From: Bradyrhizobium tropiciagri
GTDB taxonomy: Bacteria > Pseudomonadota > Alphaproteobacteria > Rhizobiales > Xanthobacteraceae
Reading direction: 5' to 3'
Length of the DNA: 64,000 nucleotides
NCBI RefSeq assembly: GCF_018130545.1
Contig: NZ_JAFCKF010000001.1
Location: 1,116,001 to 1,180,000, forward strand
The translations under genes were made by a program, and so were the position numbers. Shown in pieces: positions 16,954 to 25,180 of this stretch (position 1 is its first letter; each line of letters opens with the position of its first letter). The notes beneath the pieces were generated by a model. It did no database searches. It saw only the letters and a list, made by a program, of their open reading frames with translations, and had not been told where the DNA came from.

Positions 16954-17156
16954 TTCCGAGCCTCGATTCAAATGGCTTAATTCAAAGACGTCGTGGCGAG
17001 CAAAAAATCCGCCTGCGTGATCCATAGCAACAATCTGCTTGCAGCGGAACTCGAAAGCGAAAATGATGTCGCTCGCGAAGGTTGTTAGAGCAAGATTTTT
17101 CAGAACGTCGTTCAGTTGAGCCGGAAAGCTTCGGCGCAACGAGAGGATTTATTCAG

Positions 17157-17936
17157 ATGAACAATGCGTTGACACGAGCAACGAAGCTTTCCGCATGGCT
17201 TGGGCTTGCGGCATTCATCAGCACTGCGCCGGCACTGTCGCAGGCGCCGAGCCAGGCGCAACGCGACGCCATCAAGTCGCAATGCCGCAACGACTACATC
17301 GCACATTGCTCCAGCGTTCCGCCGGGCGGCGAAGCCTCACTGCAATGCCTGCAGAAGAACATGGCAAGCCTTGCGCCGGGCTGCGCCAGCGCGGTGAAGG
17401 CGGTGGAAGCACCGGCCGCCGCGCCTGCGGCAGCCAAGACCGACGCGGCACCCGCCGCAACGGCGGCCAAGCCCGCCGCAGAGGCCGCGGCACCAAAGGC
17501 CGCTGGGGCGCCGTCCAGCGCGCAGGTCTCAGCGATCCGCAGCGCATGCCGCTCCGACTATCCCAAGGTCTGTGCGGGCGTGCCGACCGGCGGCGCACCG
17601 GCGCTGCAATGCCTGGAGAAGAACAAGGGCAAGCTGTCGCCGGCCTGCGAGAAGGCCGTGGCGGCTGCCGGCGGCGGCGCCGCGCCGGAGGCAGGCGCTG
17701 CGGCGACCGCTGCACCGGCCGCCGCGCCAGCGGCTGCGCCCGCCGCGATCATGCTGCGGCCGCTGCGCCCCCGCGAAGAGCTGTTCGTGCTGCGCTCGGC
17801 CTGCGGCGCGGACGTCCGCTCGATCTGCGGCGGCGTCCAGCCCGGCGGCGGGCGGATCGTGCAATGCCTGGCAACGAATGCCGGCTCGCTCTCGCCGGCG
17901 TGCCGCGAGGTACTGGCGCCGTTCGCGGCGCGGTAA
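17157..17936 (+). CDS. Secreted protein with three Cys-rich repeats (Cys-rich FGFR/GLG1-like)
   Basis: The product has 259 residues. A signal peptide (LGLAAFISTAPALSQ) is followed by three copies of a roughly 45-residue unit with four Cys each: C-x3-Y/V-x3-C, GG, QCL, and L-x-P-x-C. The copies lie at about residues 35-77, 130-170 and 218-257. Alanine/proline-rich linkers separate them. The pattern matches the Cys_rich_FGFR (GLG1) repeat found in small periplasmic proteins of rhizobia; function unknown, disulfides likely. The start is ATG 17157 with GAGAGG upstream. A single-repeat protein follows 39 bases later, probably in the same transcript. Confidence 0.85.
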   Translation: MNNALTRATKLSAWLGLAAFISTAPALSQAPSQAQRDAIKSQCRNDYIAHCSSVPPGGEASLQCLQKNMASLAPGCASAVKAVEAPAAAPAAAKTDAAPAATAAKPAAEAAAPKAAGAPSSAQVSAIRSACRSDYPKVCAGVPTGGAPALQCLEKNKGKLSPACEKAVAAAGGGAAPEAGAAATAAPAAAPAAAPAAIMLRPLRPREELFVLRSACGADVRSICGGVQPGGGRIVQCLATNAGSLSPACREVLAPFAAR

Positions 17937-17975
17937 TGCCGTTGTCACGCGACTGACCAAAAAAGGAAGCAAAAA

Positions 17976-18197
17976 ATGCTGCGTATCGTCCTGACCGCCG
18001 CGCTGCTGTGCGGCTCGACTGCCGTCTACGCCCAGGAGCTGACCAACGCACAGCGCGACGCCTGCATGGGCGACTACCAGAAGTTCTGCAAGAGCGTGAC
18101 GCCCGGCGGCGGGCGCATCATCGCCTGTCTCGCCAAGGAGAGCGACAAGCTGACGCCGGCCTGCAAGAAGGTGCTGGCGGAAGCGGAAAAGAAATAG
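17976..18197 (+). CDS. Small secreted single Cys-rich-repeat protein (73 aa)
   Basis: The signal peptide LRIVLTAALLCGSTAVYA is followed by one complete four-Cys repeat: C-MGDYQKF-C, GGGRIIACLA, and KLTPAC. It is closest to the third repeat of the upstream protein, which also reads GGGRIVQCLA. The start is ATG 17976 after AAAAGGAAGC. It looks like a duplicated repeat module split off as its own gene, periplasmic after export. No function is established for the family. Confidence 0.85.
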   Translation: MLRIVLTAALLCGSTAVYAQELTNAQRDACMGDYQKFCKSVTPGGGRIIACLAKESDKLTPACKKVLAEAEKK

Positions 18198-18306
18198 CCG
18201 CGCTGACGGCGAGACGACATGTGCCCGGCCGATGGCCGGGCGCGGAGCCCCAGCACCTTGTTGTCACCCACAGGCCAACCAACCTCACTCCGGGAGAGGG
18301 AATAAC

Positions 18307-18519
18307 ATGCGTTCATTATTGCTGATCGCTGCGGCCCTGCTGTCCTTTGCCGCGACCATGACCTTTGAGTCCTCCGACGCCAACGCCGTCGTCTGCGGGC
18401 GCGGCCCCTATCGCGCCGGATGCGCCGGCTATCGCGGCGCAGTCGTCGTCCGCAGGCCGCCCGTCGTCGCCTGCCGCTGGATATGGGTCGACGGCGTCAA
18501 GGTCCGCCGCTGCTACTGA
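18307..18519 (+). CDS. Small secreted hypothetical protein (70 aa)
   Basis: The signal peptide RSLLLIAAALLSFAATMTF leads to cleavage near DANA (about residue 27). The mature part is some 43 residues and has four Cys (VVCGRG, AGCAG, VACRW and RRCY), enough for two disulfides. The end, ACRWIWVDGVKVRRCY, resembles the C-terminus of the protein at 5968-6195. The start is ATG 18307 with GGGAGAGGG upstream. Likely periplasmic; function unknown. Confidence 0.7.
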   Translation: MRSLLLIAAALLSFAATMTFESSDANAVVCGRGPYRAGCAGYRGAVVVRRPPVVACRWIWVDGVKVRRCY

Positions 18520-18598
18520 GCTTTTCGGCCCCGCGCGGATAATCGCCGCGCATTTTCCCTCTGGCGTTCCCGCCAGAGGGAGACTAGTCTGGACCCAA

Positions 18599-18618
18599 AT
18601 TGTAAGTACACTGTCAAT
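18599..18618. promoter_or_regulatory. Candidate MarR operator before the CoA-ligase/hydroxylase pair
   Basis: ATTGTAAGTACACTGTCAAT is an imperfect inverted repeat. It differs at only two of 20 positions from the site at 23938-23957 before the gentisate dioxygenase gene. It ends three bases before the Shine-Dalgarno GGGAGG of the monooxygenase gene, so a bound repressor would block transcription start or elongation. Confidence 0.7.
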
Positions 18619-18632
18619 CTGGGAGGCAGACG

Positions 18633-19763
18633 TTGCGGATCGCCGTGATTGGCGGAGGGCCCGGCGGGCTCTATTTCGCCTATCTCTGGAAGAAGCGTCA
18701 TCCTGACGCCGAGATCGACCTGTTCGAGCAGAACGCGGCCGGAGCCACATGGGGCTTCGGCGTGGTGTTCTCCGAGCAGGCGTTGGACTTCCTGCGCGCC
18801 GACGACCCCGAGACGGTCGACGCCATCACCCCGAAGATGGAGAGCTGGAAGAACATTACCCTCAACCTGCGCGGCGAGAGCGTCGAGATCGACGGCGTCG
18901 GGTTCTCCTCGATCGGCCGGCTCAAGCTGCTGACGATCCTGCAGGAGCGCGTGCGCAGCACGGGCATCACGCCGCGCTTCGACACCGTCGTGCAATCCGT
19001 CGACGAACTCAAGGGCTACGACCTGATCGTCGCAGCCGACGGGCTGAACTCGATGGTCCGCCGCGGCTTCGAGACCGCATTCGGCGCGTCGGTCTCACAT
19101 TCTTCCAACAAATTTGCCTGGTACGGCACCACAAAGCCCTTCGCAACGCTGTCGCAGACCTTTGTGGCGACCGAGCGCGGCAGCTTCAATGCCCATCACT
19201 ATCGCTATGCGAAGGACATGAGCACCTTCCTGGTCGAGTGCGACGCGGTGACTTGGGACGCTTACGGCTTCGCCGACAAGACGATCGAGCAATCGCAGGC
19301 GATCTGCGAAGACGTCTTCGCTGCGACGCTGGACGGCCACCGGCTGATCTCGAACAAATCGGTGTGGCGCAATTTTCCGTGGATCTGGAACGAGCGCTGG
19401 TCGCACGGCAACATGGTGCTGATCGGCGACGCGCTGCATTCGGCGCATTTCTCGATCGGCTCGGGCACGCGGCTCGCGATCGAGGATGCGATCGCACTGA
19501 CCAAGGCGCTGGAGAGCGAGAACGGCATCGCCCCTGCCCTTGCCCGCTACGAGAGCGAGCGCAAGCCGATCGTGAAGAAGCTCGTCACCGCGGCGCGCAC
19601 CAGCGCCGACTGGTACGAGCATTTCCCCGCGCATATGCAGCGCGACCTGATGGATTTCGCCTACAGCTACATCACCCGCTCCGGCCGGATCGACGACGCG
19701 CGGCTGCGCGCGATGTCGCCGGCCTTCATGGCCCGTTACGAAGCCGCAAAGGGACAATCATGA
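18633..19763 (+). CDS. FAD-dependent monooxygenase, salicylyl-CoA 5-hydroxylase-like
   Basis: This is a 376-residue flavoprotein hydroxylase. The FAD Rossmann motif GGGPGGLYFAYLWKK is at 8-22. The second FAD motif is IGDALHSAHFSIGSGTRLAIEDA (about 266 onward), in the group that contains salicylyl-CoA 5-hydroxylase and the N-terminal half of 2-aminobenzoyl-CoA monooxygenase. It would hydroxylate a CoA-bound 2-substituted benzoate para to the substituent, giving a gentisyl-type product. The start is TTG 18633, with GGGAGG six bases upstream. Its stop overlaps the ATG of the CoA ligase, so the two are translationally coupled. The substrate (salicylyl-CoA or anthraniloyl-CoA) is inferred from family and context only. 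Confidence 0.8.
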   Translation: MRIAVIGGGPGGLYFAYLWKKRHPDAEIDLFEQNAAGATWGFGVVFSEQALDFLRADDPETVDAITPKMESWKNITLNLRGESVEIDGVGFSSIGRLKLLTILQERVRSTGITPRFDTVVQSVDELKGYDLIVAADGLNSMVRRGFETAFGASVSHSSNKFAWYGTTKPFATLSQTFVATERGSFNAHHYRYAKDMSTFLVECDAVTWDAYGFADKTIEQSQAICEDVFAATLDGHRLISNKSVWRNFPWIWNERWSHGNMVLIGDALHSAHFSIGSGTRLAIEDAIALTKALESENGIAPALARYESERKPIVKKLVTAARTSADWYEHFPAHMQRDLMDFAYSYITRSGRIDDARLRAMSPAFMARYEAAKGQS

Positions 19764-21370
19764 CCGGGATCGCCGACCAGGTTCCGCAGGACAATCCCGG
19801 TGCGCGCGAGATCGGCTTTACGATCCCCGAGCGTTACAATGCGAGCCGGATCCTGTTCGACAATCTCGGCAACGGTAATGCCGAACGCCTGGCGCTGACC
19901 GGCCCGGCCGGTACGCGGACCTACCGCAAGCTCTGCGCTGACGCGGCGCGCTGGGGCCATGCCTTGCTGTCGCTCGGACTGAAACGCGGCGACCGCGTGC
20001 TGCTGTTCCTCGACGACACGCCGGCCTATCCGGCGGCGTTCTTCGGCGCGGTGCGGGCCGGTTTCGTGCCGCTGCTCATCAACACCCTGACCACGCCGGA
20101 GCTGCTGCAATTCTACCTGTCCGATGCCGGCGCGCAGGTCGCGGTCACCGATGCGGAGTTCTGCTCGCGCTTCAATACGGAAGCCTGCAAGGATACGCCG
20201 CTGCGCACGCTGGTCGTGGTCAACGGCGCCACAGGTGATCACGCGGTGGCCGAGACGCGCAATGCCGGCGAATGGCTGCGGGGCTTCCCAACTGAGCTCG
20301 ACGCGGCCGACACAAACCGCAACGAGATGGCGTTCTGGATGTATTCGTCAGGCTCGACCGGGCGTCCCAAGGGCATCGTGCATCTGCAGCACGACATGGC
20401 CTATAGCGAGCAGGCCTTTGCCCGTAGCGTGCTGCAGCTCAAGCCCGGCGACATCTGCTTCTCGGTGCCGAAAATCTTCTTCGCATACGGCTTCGGCAAT
20501 TCGATCACGTTTCCGTTCTCGGTCGGCGCCGCGACGCTGCTGCTGCCGGGCCAGCCGAAGCCGGCCGCGATCTTTGCGGCGATCGGGCAGTATCGCCCGA
20601 CCGTTTTCTTCGGCCTGCCGACGCTCTACATCTCACTGACCAAGGCCGAAGGCGCGGACGCCGCCGATTTCTCCTCGCTGCGGATGGCGGTCTCGGCCGC
20701 CGAGGTGCTGTCGGCCGAGGTCTTCAATGGCTGGAAGCAGCTGACCGGGCTCGAGATCATCGAAGGCCTCGGCTCGACCGAGGTGCTGCACGTTTATCTC
20801 AGCAACCGCGCGGAGCGGAAGAAGCTCGGCGCCGCGGGCCTGCGCGTGCCCGGCTATGAGGTCATGCTGCGCGACAGCGACGGCCGCGAGGTCGGCGACA
20901 ATGAGGAAGGCATTTTGTGGGTGCGCGGCGATTCCGCGACGCCGCTATACTGGAATCGGCCGGACAAGACCGCCGAGACCGTGCGCGAGGACGGCTGGAT
21001 CTACACCGGCGACCGCTTCATGCGCGACAGCGACGGCTTCCACTTCTTCCGCGGCCGCGCCGACGACCTGATCAAGATCTCCGGCCAGTGGGTCTACCCG
21101 CTGGAGGTCGAACTCTGCCTCGCCGATCACCCCGATGTCCGCGAATGCGCCGTCTACGCCGCCGAGCTGCCGGACCGACGCATGACGCTGCGGGCGGTGG
21201 TGGTGATGAACAAGGCCGGCTTCGACAGCGATGAGGCGACGCGGCGGCTACAGGATTACGTCAAGACGAAGCTGCTGCCGTACAAATATCCGCGCGAGGT
21301 AAAATTCATCGACGAGCTGCCGAAGACCGGCACGGGGAAGATCGACCGGCAGGCGGTGATGCGGATGTGA
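19760..21370 (+). CDS. Benzoate-CoA ligase family protein (aryl-CoA synthetase)
   Basis: This 536-residue AMP-forming ligase has the ATP P-loop YSSGSTGRPKG (about 192-202), the adenine motif EGLGSTE, the hinge and Asp in GWIYTGDRF, and the catalytic Lys in TGTGKIDR near the C-terminus. The overall layout is that of benzoate/2-aminobenzoate-CoA ligases. It loads an aromatic acid onto CoA for the adjacent monooxygenase. It starts at ATG 19760 inside the ATGA overlap with that gene. A repeat separates it from the convergent 3-hydroxybenzoate hydroxylase gene. The aromatic specificity (salicylate, anthranilate or benzoate) is not decided by sequence reading. Confidence 0.88.
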   Translation: MTGIADQVPQDNPGAREIGFTIPERYNASRILFDNLGNGNAERLALTGPAGTRTYRKLCADAARWGHALLSLGLKRGDRVLLFLDDTPAYPAAFFGAVRAGFVPLLINTLTTPELLQFYLSDAGAQVAVTDAEFCSRFNTEACKDTPLRTLVVVNGATGDHAVAETRNAGEWLRGFPTELDAADTNRNEMAFWMYSSGSTGRPKGIVHLQHDMAYSEQAFARSVLQLKPGDICFSVPKIFFAYGFGNSITFPFSVGAATLLLPGQPKPAAIFAAIGQYRPTVFFGLPTLYISLTKAEGADAADFSSLRMAVSAAEVLSAEVFNGWKQLTGLEIIEGLGSTEVLHVYLSNRAERKKLGAAGLRVPGYEVMLRDSDGREVGDNEEGILWVRGDSATPLYWNRPDKTAETVREDGWIYTGDRFMRDSDGFHFFRGRADDLIKISGQWVYPLEVELCLADHPDVRECAVYAAELPDRRMTLRAVVVMNKAGFDSDEATRRLQDYVKTKLLPYKYPREVKFIDELPKTGTGKIDRQAVMRM

Positions 21371-21411
21371 GTGGTGCATGCGCCTGCGCGACGCAGTCGC
21401 CTCACATTCAG

Positions 21412-21544
21412 TGTCGTCCCTGCGAAAGCAGGGACCCATAACCACAAATGTTTGTGACGCGAAGGCTGGGACCCCAGCTCGCCTTAACAACAACCATTCG
21501 TGGTTATGGGTCCCGGATCGCGCTTCGCTTGTCCGGGACGACGA
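21412..21544. repeat. Family B palindromic repeat, degenerate copy
   Basis: The left end GTCGTCCCTGCGAAAGC and right end TTGTCCGGGACGAC carry the family B core with substitutions, and the inner TGGGTCCC/GGGACCCATA segments are preserved. It lies between the convergent CoA ligase and 3-hydroxybenzoate hydroxylase genes. Confidence 0.8.
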
Positions 21545-21559
21545 GCAGTTTTGCGGCAG

Positions 21560-22744
21560 CTAACCGCCCAGCCCCGTTCCACCATACAGCCACGCAATGT
21601 CATCGCACCACTCGGTCTGCGACTTCGCGCTCATGATCGCGTTGCGGATGCGGGCATGATCGCCGGCCGGATGGTAAACGTGCTCGCCGATCGCGCGGGA
21701 CATCAGCTGCACCCGCGCGGTACGCGGAAAGCGTTGCGCGCGATAGGCGTCGAGCGCCGCCACATGATCATCATGATTGGCCAGCATGTGCGACAGGCAG
21801 ACCGCATCCTCCATCGCCTGGCAGGCACCTTGCGCAAAATACTGCAACATCGGATGCGCGGCGTCGCCGAGCAGCACGACGCGGCCGTCGATCCAGCGCT
21901 CGGTCGGATCGCGGTCGCACAACACCCAGAGCTTCCAGTTGGTGCCGTGGCGAATGATGTTCTGCGCCCGCTCATGGACGTGGGTAAAGCCCTTCATCAC
22001 CTCGGCTTCGGAGACCGGCTTGCCGGCGACCGGCTCCGGCGCGTCGTTGTGATAGGTGACGACGAGGTTGAACACCTTCCAGCCCGACAGCGGATAATGC
22101 ACGATGTGGCATTTCGGGCCGGCCCATAGCGTGGCTGCGTTCCAGCGCAGATCCTCCGGCATCTGCTCGGTCGGGATGACAGAGCGATAGGTGGTGTGGC
22201 CGGAGACGCGCGGCGGGCCGTCTGCCGTCACCTGCTTGCGGATATTCGACCACAACCCGTCCGCGCCGATCAGGAGGCGCCCGGTGATGCGCTCGCCACT
22301 GGCGAGTTTTGCAGTGACGGACGAGCCATCCTGCTCGTAGCCGGCCACCTCGCTGCTCACGCGCAGCTCGATCAGTTCATGACTCTGGCAGGCGCGCAGG
22401 AACACGCCGTGCAGGTCACCGCGATGCACCACCGCATAGGGATTGCCGAACCGGGCGCGGAAGGCGTCGCCGAGGTCGATATGGGTGATTTCGTCGGCGG
22501 TCAGCGCATCCATCAGCCGCAGCTGATCGATATAGACGGCCATGTTGCGCGCGGCCTCGCCGACGCCGAGATAGTCGAAGGCATGAAACGCGTTCGGCCC
22601 GAGCTGGATGCCGGCGCCGATCTCGCCGAGCGCGGACGCCTTCTCCAGCAGGATGGAGCGGATGCCTTTCTGCGCGAGGCCCAACGCAACGGCGAGACCG
22701 CCGATGCCGCCGCCCGCGATGAGGACCGGTCTCGTCTCCGCCAT
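21560..22744 (-). CDS. 3-hydroxybenzoate 6-monooxygenase
   Basis: This 394-residue class-A flavin monooxygenase has the length of characterised 3-hydroxybenzoate 6-hydroxylases. The FAD motif IAGGGIGGLAVALGLAQKG is at about 9-27, the conserved DG segment is LLIGADGLWSNIR, and the second FAD motif is LLGDAAHPMLQYFAQGACQAMEDA. It converts 3-hydroxybenzoate, NADH and O2 to gentisate. ATG 22744 overlaps the stop of marR by one base (TGATG). It is the third gene of the unit isomerase-marR-hydroxylase, consistent with a complete 3-hydroxybenzoate-to-gentisate branch. Confidence 0.88.
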   Translation of the reverse strand: MAETRPVLIAGGGIGGLAVALGLAQKGIRSILLEKASALGEIGAGIQLGPNAFHAFDYLGVGEAARNMAVYIDQLRLMDALTADEITHIDLGDAFRARFGNPYAVVHRGDLHGVFLRACQSHELIELRVSSEVAGYEQDGSSVTAKLASGERITGRLLIGADGLWSNIRKQVTADGPPRVSGHTTYRSVIPTEQMPEDLRWNAATLWAGPKCHIVHYPLSGWKVFNLVVTYHNDAPEPVAGKPVSEAEVMKGFTHVHERAQNIIRHGTNWKLWVLCDRDPTERWIDGRVVLLGDAAHPMLQYFAQGACQAMEDAVCLSHMLANHDDHVAALDAYRAQRFPRTARVQLMSRAIGEHVYHPAGDHARIRNAIMSAKSQTEWCDDIAWLYGGTGLGG

Positions 22745-23256
22745 CAGCCCGACCTCCCGAGATGTTCGAGCGCATCCTCGGCGCGCAGCGGCACGCGCGA
22801 CGCTTCGTTGTTGAGGTCGACAAGTTGGGTCAAGAGCGAGAGCAGCGTCTTGCGATCGGCCGGCTTCAGCGGTTGCAGCATCCGCGCCTGCGCCTTGTCG
22901 ACCGCGGGCATGATCTCGTTCAGCACACTGGCTCCTGCCTTGGTGAGGTAGAGCAGCTTGACGCGCTTGTCCTCCGGCGACGGCTTGCGGGCGATGAACT
23001 CCTTGGCCTGCAACCGCTCGATCACGTTGCCGAGCGTGGAACGGTCGAACGCGATCACCGCCGAGAGCCTCGTGGCATCGATGCCGGGATGGGTCGAGAT
23101 CGTGACCAGCGCGGCGTATTGCACCGGCGTCAGGTCGAACGCCCTGCACTCCTCGATGAACAGCGCGACCGCGATCTGCTGCATCCGCCGGAACAGGTAG
23201 CCGGGCGCGGTGTAGACCGCGTCCATGGTGACGGGCGTTGGCTTGCTACTCGGCAT
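22744..23256 (-). CDS. MarR-family transcriptional regulator of the gentisate cluster
   Basis: This 170-residue protein has a winged helix: ALVTISTHPGIDATRLSAVIAFDRSTLGNVIERL (about 50-83) is the recognition region and KPSPEDKRVKLLYLTKAG the wing, both typical of MarR. MarR proteins of aromatic pathways usually repress until a substrate or its CoA ester binds. It sits inside the isomerase-hydroxylase operon, overlapping both neighbours. Two almost identical 20-bp palindromes (18599-18618 and 23938-23957) are its likely binding sites. Start ATG 23256 overlaps the isomerase end by 11 bases; ATG 23226 is an alternative. Confidence 0.9.
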   Translation of the reverse strand: MPSSKPTPVTMDAVYTAPGYLFRRMQQIAVALFIEECRAFDLTPVQYAALVTISTHPGIDATRLSAVIAFDRSTLGNVIERLQAKEFIARKPSPEDKRVKLLYLTKAGASVLNEIMPAVDKAQARMLQPLKPADRKTLLSLLTQLVDLNNEASRVPLRAEDALEHLGRSG

Positions 23257-23878
23257 CGGGCTGCTTGTCCGGGGCGGCATCGGCGAACGCCTTGACTTGC
23301 TTTGCCGCGGCCTCCGCCTTGATCAGGCGCGGATAGGCCGACACATCGACACCGAAGCGCCGCGCATTGGCGAGCTGCGGCACCAGGCAGAGATCGGCCA
23401 GCGTCGGCTGGTCGCCGAAGCAGAACGGCCCCGCCTCATCGGCAATCAGCGTCTCGCAGGCGGACAGGCCTTCGCGATTGGCCCAGGCCGCCCATTCCGT
23501 CACCTGCGCCTCGGGCAGGCCGAGCTGGCGCAGCCGCGCCAGCACCTTTAGATTCTGCACCGGGTGGGTGTCGCAGGCGATCGCCTGCGCGAAAGCACGC
23601 ACCTTGGCGCGGCGCAGCGGGTCCTTCGGCAACAGCGGCGGATTGGGATTGGTCTCGTCAAGCCATTCGATGATCGCGAGCGACTGGGTGAGGATCGCGC
23701 CGGCGTCGCTCTCCAGCGTCGGCACCAGCCCCTGCGGATTGATCGCCAGATAGGCCGGCGCGCATTGCTCGCCCTTGCGCAGATGATGCGGCAGGTGCTC
23801 GGAGGTGAGCCCCTTCAGATTGAGGGCGATCCGGACCCGGTAGGACGCGCTGCTCCGGAAATAGCCATGCAGCTTCAT
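23246..23878 (-). CDS. Maleylpyruvate (maleylacetoacetate) isomerase, zeta-class GST
   Basis: This 210-residue protein opens with KLHGYFRSSASYRVRIAL; SSxxxRVRIAL is the zeta-class glutathione site. It continues with LTQSLAIIEWLDE and the C-terminal helical domain. The glutathione-dependent isomerase turns maleylpyruvate, the ring-cleavage product of gentisate, into fumarylpyruvate. The same fold also acts on maleylacetoacetate in tyrosine breakdown; the gentisate neighbours favour maleylpyruvate. The start is ATG 23878 with GGGAGG upstream. It is the first gene of the minus-strand operon, divergent from gentisate dioxygenase. Confidence 0.88.
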   Translation of the reverse strand: MKLHGYFRSSASYRVRIALNLKGLTSEHLPHHLRKGEQCAPAYLAINPQGLVPTLESDAGAILTQSLAIIEWLDETNPNPPLLPKDPLRRAKVRAFAQAIACDTHPVQNLKVLARLRQLGLPEAQVTEWAAWANREGLSACETLIADEAGPFCFGDQPTLADLCLVPQLANARRFGVDVSAYPRLIKAEAAAKQVKAFADAAPDKQPDAE

Positions 23879-23937
23879 CGGAACCTCCCTTGCATTCTTG
23901 CATTTCGTTATCGGCTTGGTTCATTGACGCTAGCCAT

Positions 23938-23957
23938 ATTGTCAGTATACTGTCAAT
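23938..23957. promoter_or_regulatory. Candidate MarR operator in the isomerase/gentisate dioxygenase divergent promoter
   Basis: ATTGTCAGTATACTGTCAAT is symmetric at all but one base pair. It lies 35 bases before the dioxygenase ATG and 60 bases before the isomerase ATG, so one protein bound here could control both transcripts. The sister site is at 18599-18618. Confidence 0.75.
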
Positions 23958-23992
23958 TAAATTGAACCGACAAGAATGATGGGAGGCTTGCC

Positions 23993-25033
23993 ATGGAAGC
24001 CGTGCAGAAGACCCCGGAGCGCGAGGCGTTCTACAAAAAGATCGACGGTCAAAATCTCTCCGCGCTGTGGAACGTGTTGGGAGACCTGGTCACGCCGGAG
24101 CCGCGCAGCGCCTGCCGTCCGCATCTGTGGAAGTTCGACCAGATCCGCGACTACATGAACGAGGCCGGCAAGCTGATCACGGCCAAGGAAGCCGAACGCC
24201 GCGTGCTGGTGCTGGAAAATCCCGGCCTGCGCGGGCAGTCCAGGATCACGACCTCGCTGTTTGCCGGCGTGCAGATGGTGGTGCCCGGCGACGTCGCGCC
24301 CGCCCATCGCCACACCCAGTCGGCGCTACGCTTCGTGCTCGAGGGCAAGGGCGCCTATACCGCCGTCGACGGCGAGCGCACCGCGATGGCGCCGGGTGAT
24401 TTCGTCATCACACCATCGATGACCTGGCACGATCATTCCAACGAGACCAGCGAGCCGATGTTCTGGCTCGACGGGCTCGACATCCCGATGGTGCAGTTCT
24501 TCGACTGCTCGTTCGCGGAAGGCGCCAAGGAAGACCAGCAGAAGATCTCGAGGCCCGCCGGCGACAGCTTTGCGCGCTACGGCCGCAACCTGTTGCCGAT
24601 CGACCAGAAGCGGTCGTCCAAAACCTCGCCGATCTTCAACTACCCCTATGAGCACACCCGCGAGACGCTGGAAAAAGCCCGGGCCCGTGACGAGTGGGAC
24701 GCCTGCCACGGCCTCAAGCTGAAATTCTCCAATCCCGAGACCGGCGACTTTGCGATGCCGACCATCGGCACCTTCATCCAGTTGCTGCCGAAAGGCTTCA
24801 AGACCGCGCGCTATCGCGCAACCGACGCCACCGTGTTCGCCGCGATCGAGGGCAAGGGCCGCACCCGGGTCGGCGACCAGACCTTCGAGTGGGGACCGCG
24901 CGATCTGTTCGTGGTGCCGAGCTGGCACTGGGTCACCCACGAGGCCGACACCGACTCCGTGCTGTTCTCGTTCTCTGACCGTCCGGTGCAGCAGAAGCTG
25001 GATCTGTTCCGCGAGGATCGCGGCAACGCGTAG
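23993..25033 (+). CDS. Gentisate 1,2-dioxygenase
   Basis: This 346-residue bicupin matches the family length. The Fe(II) ligands of the N-terminal cupin are His105 and His107 in HRHTQSALRF, with a third in WHDH at 145-148. The second cupin (about 255-330) keeps the fold, ending VPSWHWVTHEA. It opens the gentisate ring between C1 and C2 using O2 to give maleylpyruvate. The start is ATG 23993 with GGGAGG upstream. It is a single-gene transcript divergent from the isomerase-marR-hydroxylase operon, with the shared operator between. A fumarylpyruvate hydrolase, needed to finish the pathway, is not in the window. Confidence 0.93.
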   Translation: MEAVQKTPEREAFYKKIDGQNLSALWNVLGDLVTPEPRSACRPHLWKFDQIRDYMNEAGKLITAKEAERRVLVLENPGLRGQSRITTSLFAGVQMVVPGDVAPAHRHTQSALRFVLEGKGAYTAVDGERTAMAPGDFVITPSMTWHDHSNETSEPMFWLDGLDIPMVQFFDCSFAEGAKEDQQKISRPAGDSFARYGRNLLPIDQKRSSKTSPIFNYPYEHTRETLEKARARDEWDACHGLKLKFSNPETGDFAMPTIGTFIQLLPKGFKTARYRATDATVFAAIEGKGRTRVGDQTFEWGPRDLFVVPSWHWVTHEADTDSVLFSFSDRPVQQKLDLFREDRGNA

Positions 25034-25036
25034 CCC

Positions 25037-25155
25037 CGTCGTCCCGGCGAAGGCCGGGACCCATACGCCGCGGCCTCAGGAAAGGGCACGCGGCGAGGCA
25101 TTCATCCTACTAGCACCAGCGGTGGTTATGGGTCCCGGCCTTCGCCGGGACGACA
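25037..25155. repeat. Family B palindromic repeat, copy 1
   Basis: Two inverted modules face each other: CGTCGTCCCGGCGAAGG continuing to CCGGGACCCATA, and the complementary TATGGGTCCCGGCC to GCCGGGACGAC. It lies between the convergent gentisate dioxygenase and ABC permease genes. Other copies: 39375-39498, 58043-58165 and the degenerate 21412-21544. Confidence 0.92.
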
Positions 25156-25180
25156 GCGGAAGTCGCTAACAGCGCGGCCC

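Noticed and set aside
18749-19759. In-frame upstream extension of the CoA ligase through the whole monooxygenase gene
   Set aside because: The extension reads as a frame-shifted Arg-rich shadow; the ligase has an ATGA overlap start at 19760 and normal family length from there.
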